Of a stretch of 47,671 nucleotides of DNA, positions 15,940 through 25,622 are shown one piece after another. A program made the position numbers and the translations under genes. Numbering within the stretch: position 1 is the stretch's first letter; every line of letters starts with the position of its first letter. The notes beneath the pieces were generated by a model. The model was not told the DNA's origin. It worked only from the letters and a program-made list of their open reading frames with translations, and did no database searches. Source of the DNA: Bacteroidia bacterium (GTDB lineage: Bacteria > Bacteroidota > Bacteroidia > UKL13-3); NCBI GenBank assembly GCA_025454975.1, contig JALONK010000022.1:1-47671 (forward strand). Direction: 5' to 3'.

Positions 15940-18900
15940 TTAATTCGTAGGGGAAATTGCTCCCGTACCCATCACAGCTTCAGCTTTTGCTTTTAGTTCT
16001 TTAGCTAGGGCTTCTTGTTGGTTGATGGTTGCCACTTGTACAGCATACATCATAATTTGACCGTTTTCGTCAATTTCATTTTGTACATTCTTTAATTGTT
16101 TTCCTTTAAAGCGGCTATAATATGCATATTTCTCTGAAGCTAACTCAGTCATCACTTTTAGCAAGTTACCTGCTTTTTCTTTAGCACCCGCGGCATAATA
16201 TGCTTCAGCCATACGAATAACGAAAATATCATAAGGGCAGGTTTCGTTTGGCATTACTTCTACACAACGGTCAATTGATTTAATAGCCCTTGCGGTGTCG
16301 CCTTCTTGAACCAACTTCATAGATAACCTGTAAAACAAGTTACGGAAATTGCGGGTTTGACGAAGAGTTGTTTCATCCAAGTAAACACCTGGTTTATCAA
16401 TATTACCCCATTTAAATTTCTCAACTAAATTAGCATATAAAATATCGGTATTAATTCTACCATAAGAACCCGGATCAACAGGTTCAGTATTTTTGATAGG
16501 AATTACTTTGTAGGTTAATCCTTCTAATTGGAAATAATCCATCATGTTTAAATACACATCACTTCCTGTGGTGATAGCGAAATAAACCGGACGCGTCCAA
16601 TTAACGGTAGAAATTACATCAAGCACAATTAAATCGGCTTTCATTAAGGTATTACCTTTAATTTCCCACTTCATGGTATCGGCAATAAATGCTGCATCTT
16701 TAGGTTTAACAGCTCCTGTTTTAAGCACATGAGCTTTATCAATTGGGATATAAAACTTTTTAGTTGGATAATAACTAAACTGCATACCGTTACCACTAGT
16801 AATTTTTGCATACGGGTCGGTATCATCACAAATAAACTGAATAATATTTTTTAACGGGTAATAATCATTTTGGTTGATACCAAATTGTGATTCAACTTGT
16901 GGGTTTTGATAGAAAACCACATAATCGCGAGTACCTTGTTTGTATTTATCGGGGGTCATGCTAAAAGGCACCGGTTCCGAATCATATATTTTCGTTTTTA
17001 AGGCATCGGCATACCAATCTGTGTTTAATAAACTTAGGTTAATTACGCGGATATCAGAACGAATACCTTCTACGTTTTGGGCGTACCACAAAGGATAAGT
17101 ATCATTATCACCATTGGTAAATAAAACCGCATTAGGTTCACAAGAATTTAGGTAATCGTAAGCAAAATCTAATGCCGCATAGCGGTTGCTTCTGTCGTGA
17201 TCGTCCCAGTTTTGCGACGCCATTAATAGCGGTACAGCACCTAAAGAAGACACGGAAGCTATTCCGGTTGCAACAGCGAAGTTCATACGTTTCGACAACC
17301 AATCAATAAGCGCCAATACGCCAATACCTATCCATAACATAAACGTTTGGTACGAACCTACATAAGCATAGTCGCGTTCACGAGGTTGATGAGCGGGGAA
17401 GTTAAGGTAAAGGATAATGAAAGCACCTGTAAACAAGAATAAGGTTAAAATAACGATAGCATCTTCTTTTGCTTTTTTGAAATGATATACTAATCCTAAA
17501 ATACCTAACAATAATGGAAGGAAGAAATAAGTATTACGTGCTTTATTTTGGGTGATTGACGACGGGATATTATCCTGAGGTCCTAAGCGCATGGCATCAA
17601 TAAATGGGATACCGCTAAGCCAGTTTCCTTTTACGATATCACCAAAACCTTGGTCATCATTTTGGCGACCAACAAAATTCCAAAAGAAATATCTCCAATA
17701 CATAAATCCCATTTGGTAGGTAAGTAGGAAATCAATGTTTTTACCAAAAGTTGCTTTCTTACCTTCAGGTATATTTTCCCATTGGCGGTAGGCTTGCACA
17801 TAATCAGCACGATCAGCCCACATACGTGGGAAAATGGTACAATCTTTTTTCTCGTAAATACGTTCGAATTTTTCTCCTGCTTTTACGTAACCATCTTCAC
17901 CTTTTGCATATTGCATAACTCCGGTTGGTTTATCCTCTACTACTTTAGCATAAAAATACTGACCGTAAATCAATGGGTTTTCGCCATATTGTTCGCGGTT
18001 AAGGTATGATAACAAACTAAATGGGTTATCGGGAGCATTCATATTAATTGGAGGTTTTGCATTACTTCTAATTAATACCATAGCATAGGTTGAATATCCA
18101 ACGATAACAAAAGCTACTGAAAGTATTGCTGTATTTACTACTGATTTTGATGCATTATTTTTAATAACATAATAATACAACAGTCCGGTAATAGCGCCCC
18201 AAAAAACAAAACCTGAAGCGGAAGGATTTAAAGAGAAGGTAGCCAATACGAGCATAACATAAATGCCACCTGCAACAAACAGTGCTGTTTTATTTTCGGT
18301 TTGTGTATAATACAATGCAGCTGCAAATAGCAGAGCAATGGCAATCATCATAAATAGTGCACCTGTATTAAATCCTAGGTTAAACGTATTAACAAAAATG
18401 TAATCAAATTTGGTAGCTAATGAAGGCATGCCGGGAATAATTCCAAATTGTACAATAGCAATTGCTGCAACGGCTACACCTGTTGCTTTAACGAATCCGC
18501 CAATTGTAAATTTATTATTTCTGAAAAAGTACACATATACAATAGAAGGAATCACAAGAATACTTAACAAATGGACTCCGATAGCCAACCCTATTAAATA
18601 GGCTATGAGTACTAACCAGCGTTCGCTACCTTTTTCACCTGCAATATTTTCCCATTTAAGGATACACCAAAAGGTAAGGAAAGTAAAAAAACTTGAAGAT
18701 GCATACACCTCTGCTTCCACTGCGGAAAACCAAAAAGTATCGCTCCAGGTGCAGGCTAAAGCACCAACCAATCCGGCGGCCATGATAGCAAAAATCTGCA
18801 TTCCGTTTAGTCCTTTATTTTCCTTGTCAAGAATTTTACGTCCTAAATGAGTAATAATCCAAAACATAAACATGATACAAAGCGCACTTGTAGTTGCAGA

Positions 18901-19146
18901 CACCATGTTAACCCAAAATGCAACCTGGGTGATATCATTTCCGGCAAATAATGAAAAAATTCGACCGAACAATAAAAAGAGTGGTGCTCCGGGAGGGTGA
19001 CATATTTGTAAGCGGTAAGAGGCAGAAATAAACTCTCCGCAGTCCCAAAAACTAACTGTTGGCTCAAGGGTTAAGGTGTAAGTCGCTAATGCAATAACGA
19101 AGGTAAGCCATCCTAATACGTTATTAGCCAGATTAAATCTATTCAT
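15940..19146 (-). CDS. DUF2723 multi-pass membrane protein (putative glycosyltransferase)
   Basis: A 1068-aa protein from the ATG at 19146 (MNRFNLANNV); an upstream in-frame ATG at 19209 would add a polar stretch not expected before the first helix. The N-terminus carries the family signature LEPTVSFWDCGEFISASYRL and HPPGAPLFLL, with Asp/Glu in the first periplasmic loop as in GT-C/PMT-type enzymes. There are about a dozen membrane helices up to roughly residue 680, then a soluble region containing LFTNGDNDTYPLWYAQ, and a TPR-like C-terminus. Members are proposed lipid-linked sugar transferases acting on proteins, but the substrate is not established. Confidence 0.88.
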   Translation of the reverse strand: MNRFNLANNVLGWLTFVIALATYTLTLEPTVSFWDCGEFISASYRLQICHPPGAPLFLLFGRIFSLFAGNDITQVAFWVNMVSATTSALCIMFMFWIITHLGRKILDKENKGLNGMQIFAIMAAGLVGALACTWSDTFWFSAVEAEVYASSSFFTFLTFWCILKWENIAGEKGSERWLVLIAYLIGLAIGVHLLSILVIPSIVYVYFFRNNKFTIGGFVKATGVAVAAIAIVQFGIIPGMPSLATKFDYIFVNTFNLGFNTGALFMMIAIALLFAAALYYTQTENKTALFVAGGIYVMLVLATFSLNPSASGFVFWGAITGLLYYYVIKNNASKSVVNTAILSVAFVIVGYSTYAMVLIRSNAKPPINMNAPDNPFSLLSYLNREQYGENPLIYGQYFYAKVVEDKPTGVMQYAKGEDGYVKAGEKFERIYEKKDCTIFPRMWADRADYVQAYRQWENIPEGKKATFGKNIDFLLTYQMGFMYWRYFFWNFVGRQNDDQGFGDIVKGNWLSGIPFIDAMRLGPQDNIPSSITQNKARNTYFFLPLLLGILGLVYHFKKAKEDAIVILTLFLFTGAFIILYLNFPAHQPRERDYAYVGSYQTFMLWIGIGVLALIDWLSKRMNFAVATGIASVSSLGAVPLLMASQNWDDHDRSNRYAALDFAYDYLNSCEPNAVLFTNGDNDTYPLWYAQNVEGIRSDIRVINLSLLNTDWYADALKTKIYDSEPVPFSMTPDKYKQGTRDYVVFYQNPQVESQFGINQNDYYPLKNIIQFICDDTDPYAKITSGNGMQFSYYPTKKFYIPIDKAHVLKTGAVKPKDAAFIADTMKWEIKGNTLMKADLIVLDVISTVNWTRPVYFAITTGSDVYLNMMDYFQLEGLTYKVIPIKNTEPVDPGSYGRINTDILYANLVEKFKWGNIDKPGVYLDETTLRQTRNFRNLFYRLSMKLVQEGDTARAIKSIDRCVEVMPNETCPYDIFVIRMAEAYYAAGAKEKAGNLLKVMTELASEKYAYYSRFKGKQLKNVQNEIDENGQIMMYAVQVATINQQEALAKELKAKAEAVMGTGAISPTN

Positions 19147-19410
19147 GCGTTCTGAAATTCTGTAATTATTAAAGGTTAGCAAATATATGTGCTGTGGGTA
19201 ATTAACCAAATTATCTTAGTTAAAGTATGCATGAACCTATAATTTTCTCTTTAAATTTCGTTATTTATAGGAACTTTCAACTAACCACGTAATTCAGTTC
19301 GTTGGTAAGTGGATAAATCATTTTAAATAAAATTAAGAATAAATGTGATTGAGTTTATAAATTCGTAATATATATTAATATTGCACAAGCTAAAAAAGAA
19401 TTGCTAGGCT
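19147..19410. other. Intergenic region between DUF2723 gene and TA pair
   Basis: This AT-rich 264-bp gap between divergent genes presumably holds both promoters. TAATATTG at 19376-19383 is one mismatch from the Bacteroidota TAnnTTTG -7 element and lies upstream of the antitoxin start. No gene or strong hairpin is seen. Confidence 0.4.
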
Positions 19411-19620
19411 ATGGTCATCAATAAGGTAGAAAACACTATGCTCATTCACGTAAATAACCCAAAGGCTTTGGGTTTATTGCGCGAGTTGGAGGCAATGGGC
19501 CTTATTGCTGTTATTGAAGAGAACCTTCCGATAATAAAGCCAAAACTATCAGATAAGTATAAAGGAAAACTTCCGAGTGAAGTGGCTGAAAAATTAAAAG
19601 AAAGTTTAAAGGAAAAATAA
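19411..19620 (+). CDS. Putative antitoxin of a PIN-domain toxin-antitoxin pair
   Basis: A 69-aa protein (60 aa if the ATG at 19438 is the true start). It has PKALGLLRELEAMGLIAVIE, a short helical dimerisation-like stretch, and a Lys-rich C-terminus (KLPSEVAEKLKESLKEK) that would bind the toxin. The DNA-binding type is not clear: it is not an evident AbrB, RHH or Phd domain. The stop shares one base with the toxin start (TAATG), typical of antitoxin-first modules. The function is assigned mainly by its toxin neighbour. Confidence 0.72.
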   Translation: MVINKVENTMLIHVNNPKALGLLRELEAMGLIAVIEENLPIIKPKLSDKYKGKLPSEVAEKLKESLKEK

Positions 19621-20039
19621 TGACTGAAGCGGCACAATACTTATTGGACTCAGGAATTATTCTTGATTATTTAAGCGACAAGCTACCCAAGCAATCGGTT
19701 GGTTTGATAGATGAGGCAATTAATTTAATTCCAAACATTTCAGTAATTACCAAAATTGAGTTATTATCTTTAAACATTCCCGATGAGTATCAGCAGGTGA
19801 TTACAGGTTTTTTGGGTGATGCCATTGTTTTAGACTTGTCGGTAAATGTGGTAAAGAACACAGTTGCGATAAGTAAAACACACCACATGAGTATGAATGA
19901 AGCCATTATAGCTGCCACAGCAATCACTTACGGGTACACATTATTATCTTCGAATATGAAGATTTATGAAAACATCAGGGGTCTTAAAGTGCTTAATCCG
20001 CACGATTACCAACCACATTTAGTTTTTACCAATCAATAA
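19620..20039 (+). CDS. PIN-domain toxin (VapC-like ribonuclease)
   Basis: A 139-aa PIN-fold protein. Asp10 in LLDSGIILDYL, Glu47 in SVITKIELLS and the AAT-containing helix MNEAIIAATAITYGYTLL are the usual landmarks; these enzymes cut RNA, often tRNA, using Mg2+. Two positions deviate: the third acid, usually Asp, is Glu94 here, and the last is SSN (Asn112) where many relatives have a TxD/TxN motif. Such changes occur in active PIN proteins. It is coupled to the antitoxin by TAATG and followed by a hairpin. Confidence 0.87.
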   Translation: MTEAAQYLLDSGIILDYLSDKLPKQSVGLIDEAINLIPNISVITKIELLSLNIPDEYQQVITGFLGDAIVLDLSVNVVKNTVAISKTHHMSMNEAIIAATAITYGYTLLSSNMKIYENIRGLKVLNPHDYQPHLVFTNQ

Positions 20040-20101
20040 GCACATTTGGAAATTCGATAAGGAATAAATACATTTGTTGCGTACTTAAAAGAATTTAAAT
20101 G

Positions 20102-20122
20102 GAGGGGACCACAAGTCCCCTC
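20102..20122 (+). terminator. Hairpin after the toxin gene, before rimP
   Basis: An 8-bp perfect GC-rich stem, GAGGGGAC (20102-20109) with GTCCCCTC (20115-20122), and a 5-base loop, followed by TACTTTTAT. It probably ends the toxin-antitoxin transcript; the T-tract is imperfect, so a role in the rimP leader is also possible. Confidence 0.6.
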
Positions 20123-20142
20123 TACTTTTATACGCAGATGAA

Positions 20143-20601
20143 ATGGATATTGTTAATCAAATAATCGCTTGGTCGGAGGCCTTTTTACCGGCAAATCAAT
20201 TTGTAGTTGATGTTGAACATAAAAATTCGGCAGGTAAACTAACGGTTTATATTGATAGTGATGAGGCGTTAGACATCAATGCTTGCAGGTTATTGTCACG
20301 TCATTTGTCAGAACAGTTAGATGCATTAGATTATGGTGATACGCCTTACTATTTAGAGGTGTCGTCGCCGGGCGCTGATAAACCATTAAAGGTAAAAAGA
20401 CAATTCCACAAACATATTGGAAGAGAATTGTCGGTTACATTAAAAGCGGCGACTGTACTTGAAGGAAAACTAGATGCAGTTGAAGAGAGTAAGATTGTAT
20501 TGTTGCTTAAAGACAAGAAAAAAGGATATAAAGAGGCTACGGCTAAAGAAATAAGTTTTGATGACATAGCCGAGGCATCTGTAATTATTTCATTTAAATA
20601 A
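20143..20601 (+). CDS. rimP: Ribosome maturation factor RimP
   Basis: A 152-aa protein needed for 30S subunit maturation. The N-terminal domain shows the family pattern: FVVDVEH, LTVYIDSDEALDINACRLLS, and YYLEVSSPGADKPLK (residues about 67-81), the RimP signature loop. The C-terminal Sm-like domain spans about 85-152. It is the first gene of the conserved rimP-nusA-infB order and lies 23 bp before nusA. The ATG at 20143 gives the normal length. Confidence 0.95.
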   Translation: MDIVNQIIAWSEAFLPANQFVVDVEHKNSAGKLTVYIDSDEALDINACRLLSRHLSEQLDALDYGDTPYYLEVSSPGADKPLKVKRQFHKHIGRELSVTLKAATVLEGKLDAVEESKIVLLLKDKKKGYKEATAKEISFDDIAEASVIISFK

Positions 20602-20624
20602 ACTATAAAAATAAAAAGAAGCAT

Positions 20625-21860
20625 ATGCACAGTTCAGGTTTAATTGACTCGTTTAGTGAGTTTAAAGAATTTAAGAACATTGACCGCGCTACGATGCAGC
20701 GTGTATTGGAAGATGTATTTCGCAGCATGTTACGTAAAAAGTATGGCAGCGATGAATTTTTTAGTGTAATTGTTAATGATAACAGTGGTGACTTAGAAAT
20801 ATGGCACAACCGTGAGATTGTACATGATGGTGAGGTAGAAGACGAAAGAAAAGAAATTGCCTTAAAAGATGCACATCGTATAGAACCCGATTTTGAAGTT
20901 GGTGAGGAATTAACTGAAGAAGTAACACTTGAAAGCTTTGGGCGCAGGGCAATTTTAGCCGCTCGCCAAACGCTTATGGGTAAAATTATGGAGTTGGAAA
21001 AGGATGAATTGTATCGTAAGTACAAAGACCGTGTTGGAGAGGTTGTATCGGGTGAGGTTTACCAAATTTGGAAGAAAGAAATCATGGTGTTGGATGATGA
21101 AGGAAACGAATTGTTATTACCAAAAACAGAAATGATTCCTGCCGACCATTATAAAAAAGGAGATGCGATTAGAGCGGTAGTATTTAAAGTAGAGATGTAC
21201 AACGGATCACCTCGTATTATTTTAAGTCGAACTGCTCCTGTATTCTTAGAGCGTTTATTTGAAATGGAAGTTCCTGAAATTATTGATGGCGTGATTGCTG
21301 TTAAAAAGATTGTAAGGGAGCCGGGCGAACGTGCTAAAGTTGCTGTTGAAAGTTTTGATGACAGGATTGACCCGGTTGGAGCGTGTGTAGGTATGAAGGG
21401 GTCAAGAATTCACGGAATAGTGCGTGAATTAAGAAATGAAAACATTGACGTAATAAACTTCACTACTAACTTACAATTGCTTATTCAACGTGCGTTGAGT
21501 CCGGCGAAAATTTCTTCTATTAAAATTGATGAGGAAAGTCGTAGAGCTTCTGTTTATTTAAAACCTGACCAAGTTTCTTTAGCCATTGGAAAAGGTGGTC
21601 ATAATATTAAACTAGCCGGAAAATTAGCCGGAATGGAGATTGACGTATATCGTGAAAGCGATGAAGATGAAGGAGATATTGACTTAGATGAATTTGCTGA
21701 TGAGATTGATGGATGGATTCTTGACGAATTAAAAGGGATAGGTTGCGACACGGCAAAAAGTGTTTTAAACCTAAGCGTGGAAGACTTGTCGCGCAGAACA
21801 GAACTTGAAGAAGAAACCATTCTTGAAGTACGCAGAATTTTACAATCAGAGTTTGAATAG
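20625..21860 (+). CDS. nusA: Transcription termination/antitermination factor NusA
   Basis: A 411-aa protein that binds RNA polymerase and nascent RNA and modulates pausing, termination and antitermination. The N-terminal polymerase-binding domain covers about residues 1-125, the S1 domain about 130-200 (GEVVSGEVYQIWKKEIMV), KH1 about 225-290 with GMKGSRIHGIVREL, and KH2 about 295-350 with AIGKGGHNIKLAGKLAG. An acidic tail with one helix-hairpin-helix-like segment (GWILDELKGIGCDTAKSVL) follows. It lacks the two C-terminal acidic repeats of E. coli NusA, as usual in this phylum. It sits between rimP and infB. Confidence 0.96.
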   Translation: MHSSGLIDSFSEFKEFKNIDRATMQRVLEDVFRSMLRKKYGSDEFFSVIVNDNSGDLEIWHNREIVHDGEVEDERKEIALKDAHRIEPDFEVGEELTEEVTLESFGRRAILAARQTLMGKIMELEKDELYRKYKDRVGEVVSGEVYQIWKKEIMVLDDEGNELLLPKTEMIPADHYKKGDAIRAVVFKVEMYNGSPRIILSRTAPVFLERLFEMEVPEIIDGVIAVKKIVREPGERAKVAVESFDDRIDPVGACVGMKGSRIHGIVRELRNENIDVINFTTNLQLLIQRALSPAKISSIKIDEESRRASVYLKPDQVSLAIGKGGHNIKLAGKLAGMEIDVYRESDEDEGDIDLDEFADEIDGWILDELKGIGCDTAKSVLNLSVEDLSRRTELEEETILEVRRILQSEFE

Positions 21861-21974
21861 TTTGGCTGAATGTGGCATTAAATAAGCACTGTTTGTTTAA
21901 TGCTGCATTTAACCGTACATTTGAGGCACTTTTTGTGGAAAAAGCGAAAACCATAAAATTGAATACATAACTTA

Positions 21975-24908
21975 ATGAGTGAAAACAAAGAATCTGTACG
22001 ATTAAACGCAGTTGTTAAAGAGCTTAACGTAGGCATGCAAACCCTCGTTGAACACCTAAGCAAAAAAGGCTTTACGGTGGAGGCTAAGCCTACAACAAAA
22101 ATTACCGGTGATATGTACCGGGAATTATTGAGTGCTTTTCAAAGTGATAAGAAAGTAAAAGACGATGCCAAGGCCTTAATTAAAAATAAGGTAAAGAAGG
22201 AAGAGGTGACTCTTCAACAAACAGTTAAAAAAGAAGAGCCGGTAGTTGAGGAAGAAGACTATGATGATGGCATTTTAATTAAAACTGAACTGGCTCCTGT
22301 GAAAGAAGCCGCTGCTAAACCTGAAACCCCCGTTAAAGAAGTTCATGAAGAACCGGTTATTCCTGAGCCTGAACCAATAGTGGAAAAGGAAGATGAGCAA
22401 GAAGATAAGGGAGGGCTAAAAGTATTAGGCAAAATTGACTTGGATAATATTGGTGGAAAAGGCAAGAAAAAAGTTGCCCCTAAGCCAAAAGAGGTAGAGG
22501 TTGTTAAAGAGGAAAAAGTAACACCACCGGTTGAAGAAAAAGCGCCAGAACCAATAGTGGAAGTAGTGGCTGAAGTTGAAGAGCCGATTGCTGCAGATGT
22601 AGAAATTGAAACGCCGGTTGAAACACCTACCGAAATAATTGCTGAGGATAAAGTAACCGAGCCTAATTATGAAAAGTTATCAGGCTTAAAGGTGATGGGT
22701 AAAATTCAACTTCCTGTTGAACAACCTAAAAAACCTCAACCGGTTGCCAGCAGTGACGACTCTGCAGCTAAGAAAAAAAGAAGACGTAAGAACTTTGTTG
22801 GCGGAAGCGATAATATTGATATTAAAAAAGTAGAAGGCAACAACCAATTTCGTCCGGCTCAACCAGGAAACAGGCCAAATCAAGGTGGAGGTAATAATCG
22901 CCCCGGACAACAAGGAAATAAACCCGGAGGAAATAATCGCCCCGGACAATTTAAAGGAAGACCTGATAATAGAAATCAACCTGCTGAAAAAGCAGAGATT
23001 ACAGATAAAGAAATTCAAGATAAACTTAAGGCAACATTAGCTCGATTAAATAATCAGCAAAACATTGGTCAGGTAAGGAGTAAAATCCGTAAGCAAAAAC
23101 GTGATGCAATGGCTGATAAACGAGAAGAGGAAATGTTGGAAGCAGAAGGCTCACAAAAAGTAATTAAAGTTACTGAGTTTGTAACTGCAAATCAACTAGC
23201 ACAATTAATGGATGTGCAAGTAACCAATATTATTTCTGCATGTATGTCGTTAGGTTTAATGGTAAGTATAAACCAACGATTAGACGCTGAAACCATTAGT
23301 ATTGTAGCCGACGAATTTGGATATGAAGTGGAATTTGTGAGCACGGATATGATGGAGGCAATTGATGAAGAACAAGACAATGAAGCAGATTTAGTGTCGC
23401 GTCCTCCAATTGTTACCGTAATGGGTCACGTTGATCATGGTAAAACTTCATTATTAGATTACATACGTAAAGCTAACGTAATTGCCGGAGAAGCCGGTGG
23501 TATCACCCAACATATAGGTGCTTACGAGGTAACCTTGGCTAATGGCAAACATGTAACATTCTTAGATACTCCGGGTCACGAAGCGTTTACGGCCATGCGT
23601 GCACGTGGTGCTAAGATAACCGATATTGTAATTATTGTAATTGCAGCAGATGATAGTGTAATGCCTCAAACAAAAGAAGCAATTAGTCACGCACAAGCTG
23701 CAGGTGTACCAATTATTTTTGCCATAAATAAAATAGATCGTGACGGTGCAAATCCCGAAAAAATTCGTGAACAATTAGCCGGCATGAACATATTAGTTGA
23801 AGATTGGGGTGGTAAATACCAATGCCAAGAAATTTCAGCTAAAAAAGGTTTAAACATTGATGCATTACTTGAAAAAGTGTTGTTGGAAGCAGAAATGTTA
23901 GACTTAAAAGCAAATCCAAACAAAAGAGCAGTTGGAAGTGTAATTGAAGCCACATTAGACAAAGGACGAGGCATAACCACAACTGTTATGGTTCAAGCCG
24001 GAACCTTACGTGTAGGTGATCCTATATTAGCCGGTGTTCATAATGGAAAAGTAAAAGCCATGTTTGATGAGCGCGGTAAAAAAATGACCTCAGCCGGACC
24101 TTCAACGCCTGTTGTTTTACTGGGATTTGATGGCGCACCACAAGCCGGTGATAAATTTTTGGTAACTAAAACTGAACAAGAAGCGAAAGAAATTTCAAAT
24201 AAACGCGGTCAGTTACAGCGCGAGCAAGGCATAAGAACTCATAAACATATTACTCTTGATGAAATTGGACGTCGTTTAGCAATTGGCAACTTTAAAGAAC
24301 TTAAAGTGGTTGTTAAAGGTGACGTGGATGGTTCGGTTGAAGCCTTAAGTGATTCGTTAATTAAACTATCTACTGAAGAAGTTGCAGTTAATGTAATTTA
24401 CAAAGGTGTAGGTCAGATTTCGGAAAGTGATGTTTTACTTGCCTCTGCATCTGATGCCATTGTAATCGGTTTCCAGGTTAGACCTTCGCCGCAGGCTAGA
24501 AAACTTGCAGAAAACGAAGCTATTGATATTCGTTTATATAGTATCATCTATGATGCTATTGAGCAAATTAAAGCAGCTATTGAAGGAATGCTTGAACCTA
24601 CATCTGAAGAAAAAATTACAGGTAATGTGGAAATCAGGGAGGTGTTTAAAATTTCTAAAGTGGGAACTATTGCCGGATGTTATGTTACTGAAGGTAAAAT
24701 TACCAGAAACTCTAAAGTACGAATTATTCGTGATGGTGTGGTAGTGTTTAGTGGTGAACTTGATTCGTTAAAACGCTTTAAAGATGATGTTAAGGAAGTT
24801 AATTATGGTTATGAGTGCGGATTAAATATTAAGAACTTTAACGACATTAAAGTTGGTGATATTGTAGAGGCTTACGAAATTGTAGAAGTAAAACGTACCT
24901 TGAAATAA
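21975..24908 (+). CDS. infB: Translation initiation factor IF-2
   Basis: A 977-aa GTPase that places initiator tRNA on the 30S subunit. The N-terminal IF2_N module is at about residues 8-60, followed by a long acidic/Pro-Val-rich linker (about 60-270) and an Asn/Gly/Pro-rich stretch (about 285-335). The G domain starts near 480: GHVDHGKT (484-491) is G1, DTPGHEAF is G3, NKID is G4 and SAKKG is G5. The C-terminal C1/C2 domains contain VEALSDSLIKLS and the fMet-tRNA-binding region. It starts 114 bp after nusA, and a hairpin terminator follows. Confidence 0.97.
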   Translation: MSENKESVRLNAVVKELNVGMQTLVEHLSKKGFTVEAKPTTKITGDMYRELLSAFQSDKKVKDDAKALIKNKVKKEEVTLQQTVKKEEPVVEEEDYDDGILIKTELAPVKEAAAKPETPVKEVHEEPVIPEPEPIVEKEDEQEDKGGLKVLGKIDLDNIGGKGKKKVAPKPKEVEVVKEEKVTPPVEEKAPEPIVEVVAEVEEPIAADVEIETPVETPTEIIAEDKVTEPNYEKLSGLKVMGKIQLPVEQPKKPQPVASSDDSAAKKKRRRKNFVGGSDNIDIKKVEGNNQFRPAQPGNRPNQGGGNNRPGQQGNKPGGNNRPGQFKGRPDNRNQPAEKAEITDKEIQDKLKATLARLNNQQNIGQVRSKIRKQKRDAMADKREEEMLEAEGSQKVIKVTEFVTANQLAQLMDVQVTNIISACMSLGLMVSINQRLDAETISIVADEFGYEVEFVSTDMMEAIDEEQDNEADLVSRPPIVTVMGHVDHGKTSLLDYIRKANVIAGEAGGITQHIGAYEVTLANGKHVTFLDTPGHEAFTAMRARGAKITDIVIIVIAADDSVMPQTKEAISHAQAAGVPIIFAINKIDRDGANPEKIREQLAGMNILVEDWGGKYQCQEISAKKGLNIDALLEKVLLEAEMLDLKANPNKRAVGSVIEATLDKGRGITTTVMVQAGTLRVGDPILAGVHNGKVKAMFDERGKKMTSAGPSTPVVLLGFDGAPQAGDKFLVTKTEQEAKEISNKRGQLQREQGIRTHKHITLDEIGRRLAIGNFKELKVVVKGDVDGSVEALSDSLIKLSTEEVAVNVIYKGVGQISESDVLLASASDAIVIGFQVRPSPQARKLAENEAIDIRLYSIIYDAIEQIKAAIEGMLEPTSEEKITGNVEIREVFKISKVGTIAGCYVTEGKITRNSKVRIIRDGVVVFSGELDSLKRFKDDVKEVNYGYECGLNIKNFNDIKVGDIVEAYEIVEVKRTLK

Positions 24909-24936
24909 TCTCTTTAATTGAAACAAAAATTTATAT

Positions 24937-24963
24937 AAAAAGGCTGACTTGTTCAGCCTTTTT
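24937..24963. terminator. Terminator shared by infB and tdk
   Basis: An 11-bp perfect stem, AAAAAGGCTGA (24937-24947) with TCAGCCTTTTT (24953-24963), around a 5-base loop. The right arm overlaps the TGA of the convergent thymidine kinase gene. The A and T tracts let it work in both directions. Confidence 0.9.
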
Positions 24964-25543
24964 TGTTGTTCATTCCAATGTTAAAACAATGCCTACACCT
25001 TGCTTCATAGGTGTCTTTTTCGCCCAGCATTACTTGATTTTCGTTGGTGGTTTTCCTAAACGAATGTGTTGCTAAATCGCCGCACTCCATACAAATTGCA
25101 TTTACTTTAGTAACATATTCGGCAATTGCCATTAATGAAGGCATAGGGCCAAAAGGCTTGCCTAAATAGTCCATATCTAAACCTGCAACAATAACGCGAA
25201 TACCTTTAGCCGCCAGTTCTTCGCAAACAAACGTTATTTCTTTGTCAAAAAACTGTGCTTCGTCAATGCCTATTACATCAGCATCTTGGTGCATAAGTAA
25301 AATATTAAGCGAAGAGCTAACCGGAATAGAGCTAACCGAATTGCTGTTGTGAGAAACCACCTCCGACTCGTGATAACGTGTATCAATGGCGGGTTTATAA
25401 ATCTCAACCTTTAGATTGGCGATTTTAGCGCGGTTGATTCGCCTGATTAACTCTTCTGTTTTGCCTGAAAACATGGAGCCGCATATTACTTCGATCCAAC
25501 CTTTTTTATGGGTGGTTTTATTTAAACGTGGTTCTAAAAACAT
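24953..25543 (-). CDS. tdk: Thymidine kinase
   Basis: A 196-aa type II thymidine kinase that phosphorylates thymidine with ATP for DNA-precursor salvage. The Walker A motif [11 protein letters not shown] is near residues 22-32, the catalytic/Mg-binding DEAQFF near 93-98, the thymidine lasso region is [14 protein letters not shown], and four zinc-binding cysteines are arranged as CMEC and CRHC. Length and motif order match the family. It is monocistronic, convergent with infB and divergent from the 298-aa gene. Confidence 0.96.
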   Translation of the reverse strand: MFLEPRLNKTTHKKGWIEVICGSMFSGKTEELIRRINRAKIANLKVEIYKPAIDTRYHESEVVSHNSNSVSSIPVSSSLNILLMHQDADVIGIDEAQFFDKEITFVCEELAAKGIRVIVAGLDMDYLGKPFGPMPSLMAIAEYVTKVNAICMECGDLATHSFRKTTNENQVMLGEKDTYEARCRHCFNIGMNNKKG

Positions 25544-25622
25544 ACACTGTTACGCAAGGTATGAAATAGTTTATTTTTTCGATTGGTTTCTTTTTCACAA
25601 ATTTGTATAGCTATTTCACATC

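Noticed and set aside
22860-22960. Tandem repeat resembling a small satellite in infB
   Set aside because: It is the normal Asn/Gly/Pro-rich linker of Bacteroidota IF-2, where near-repeated codons encode a flexible segment.
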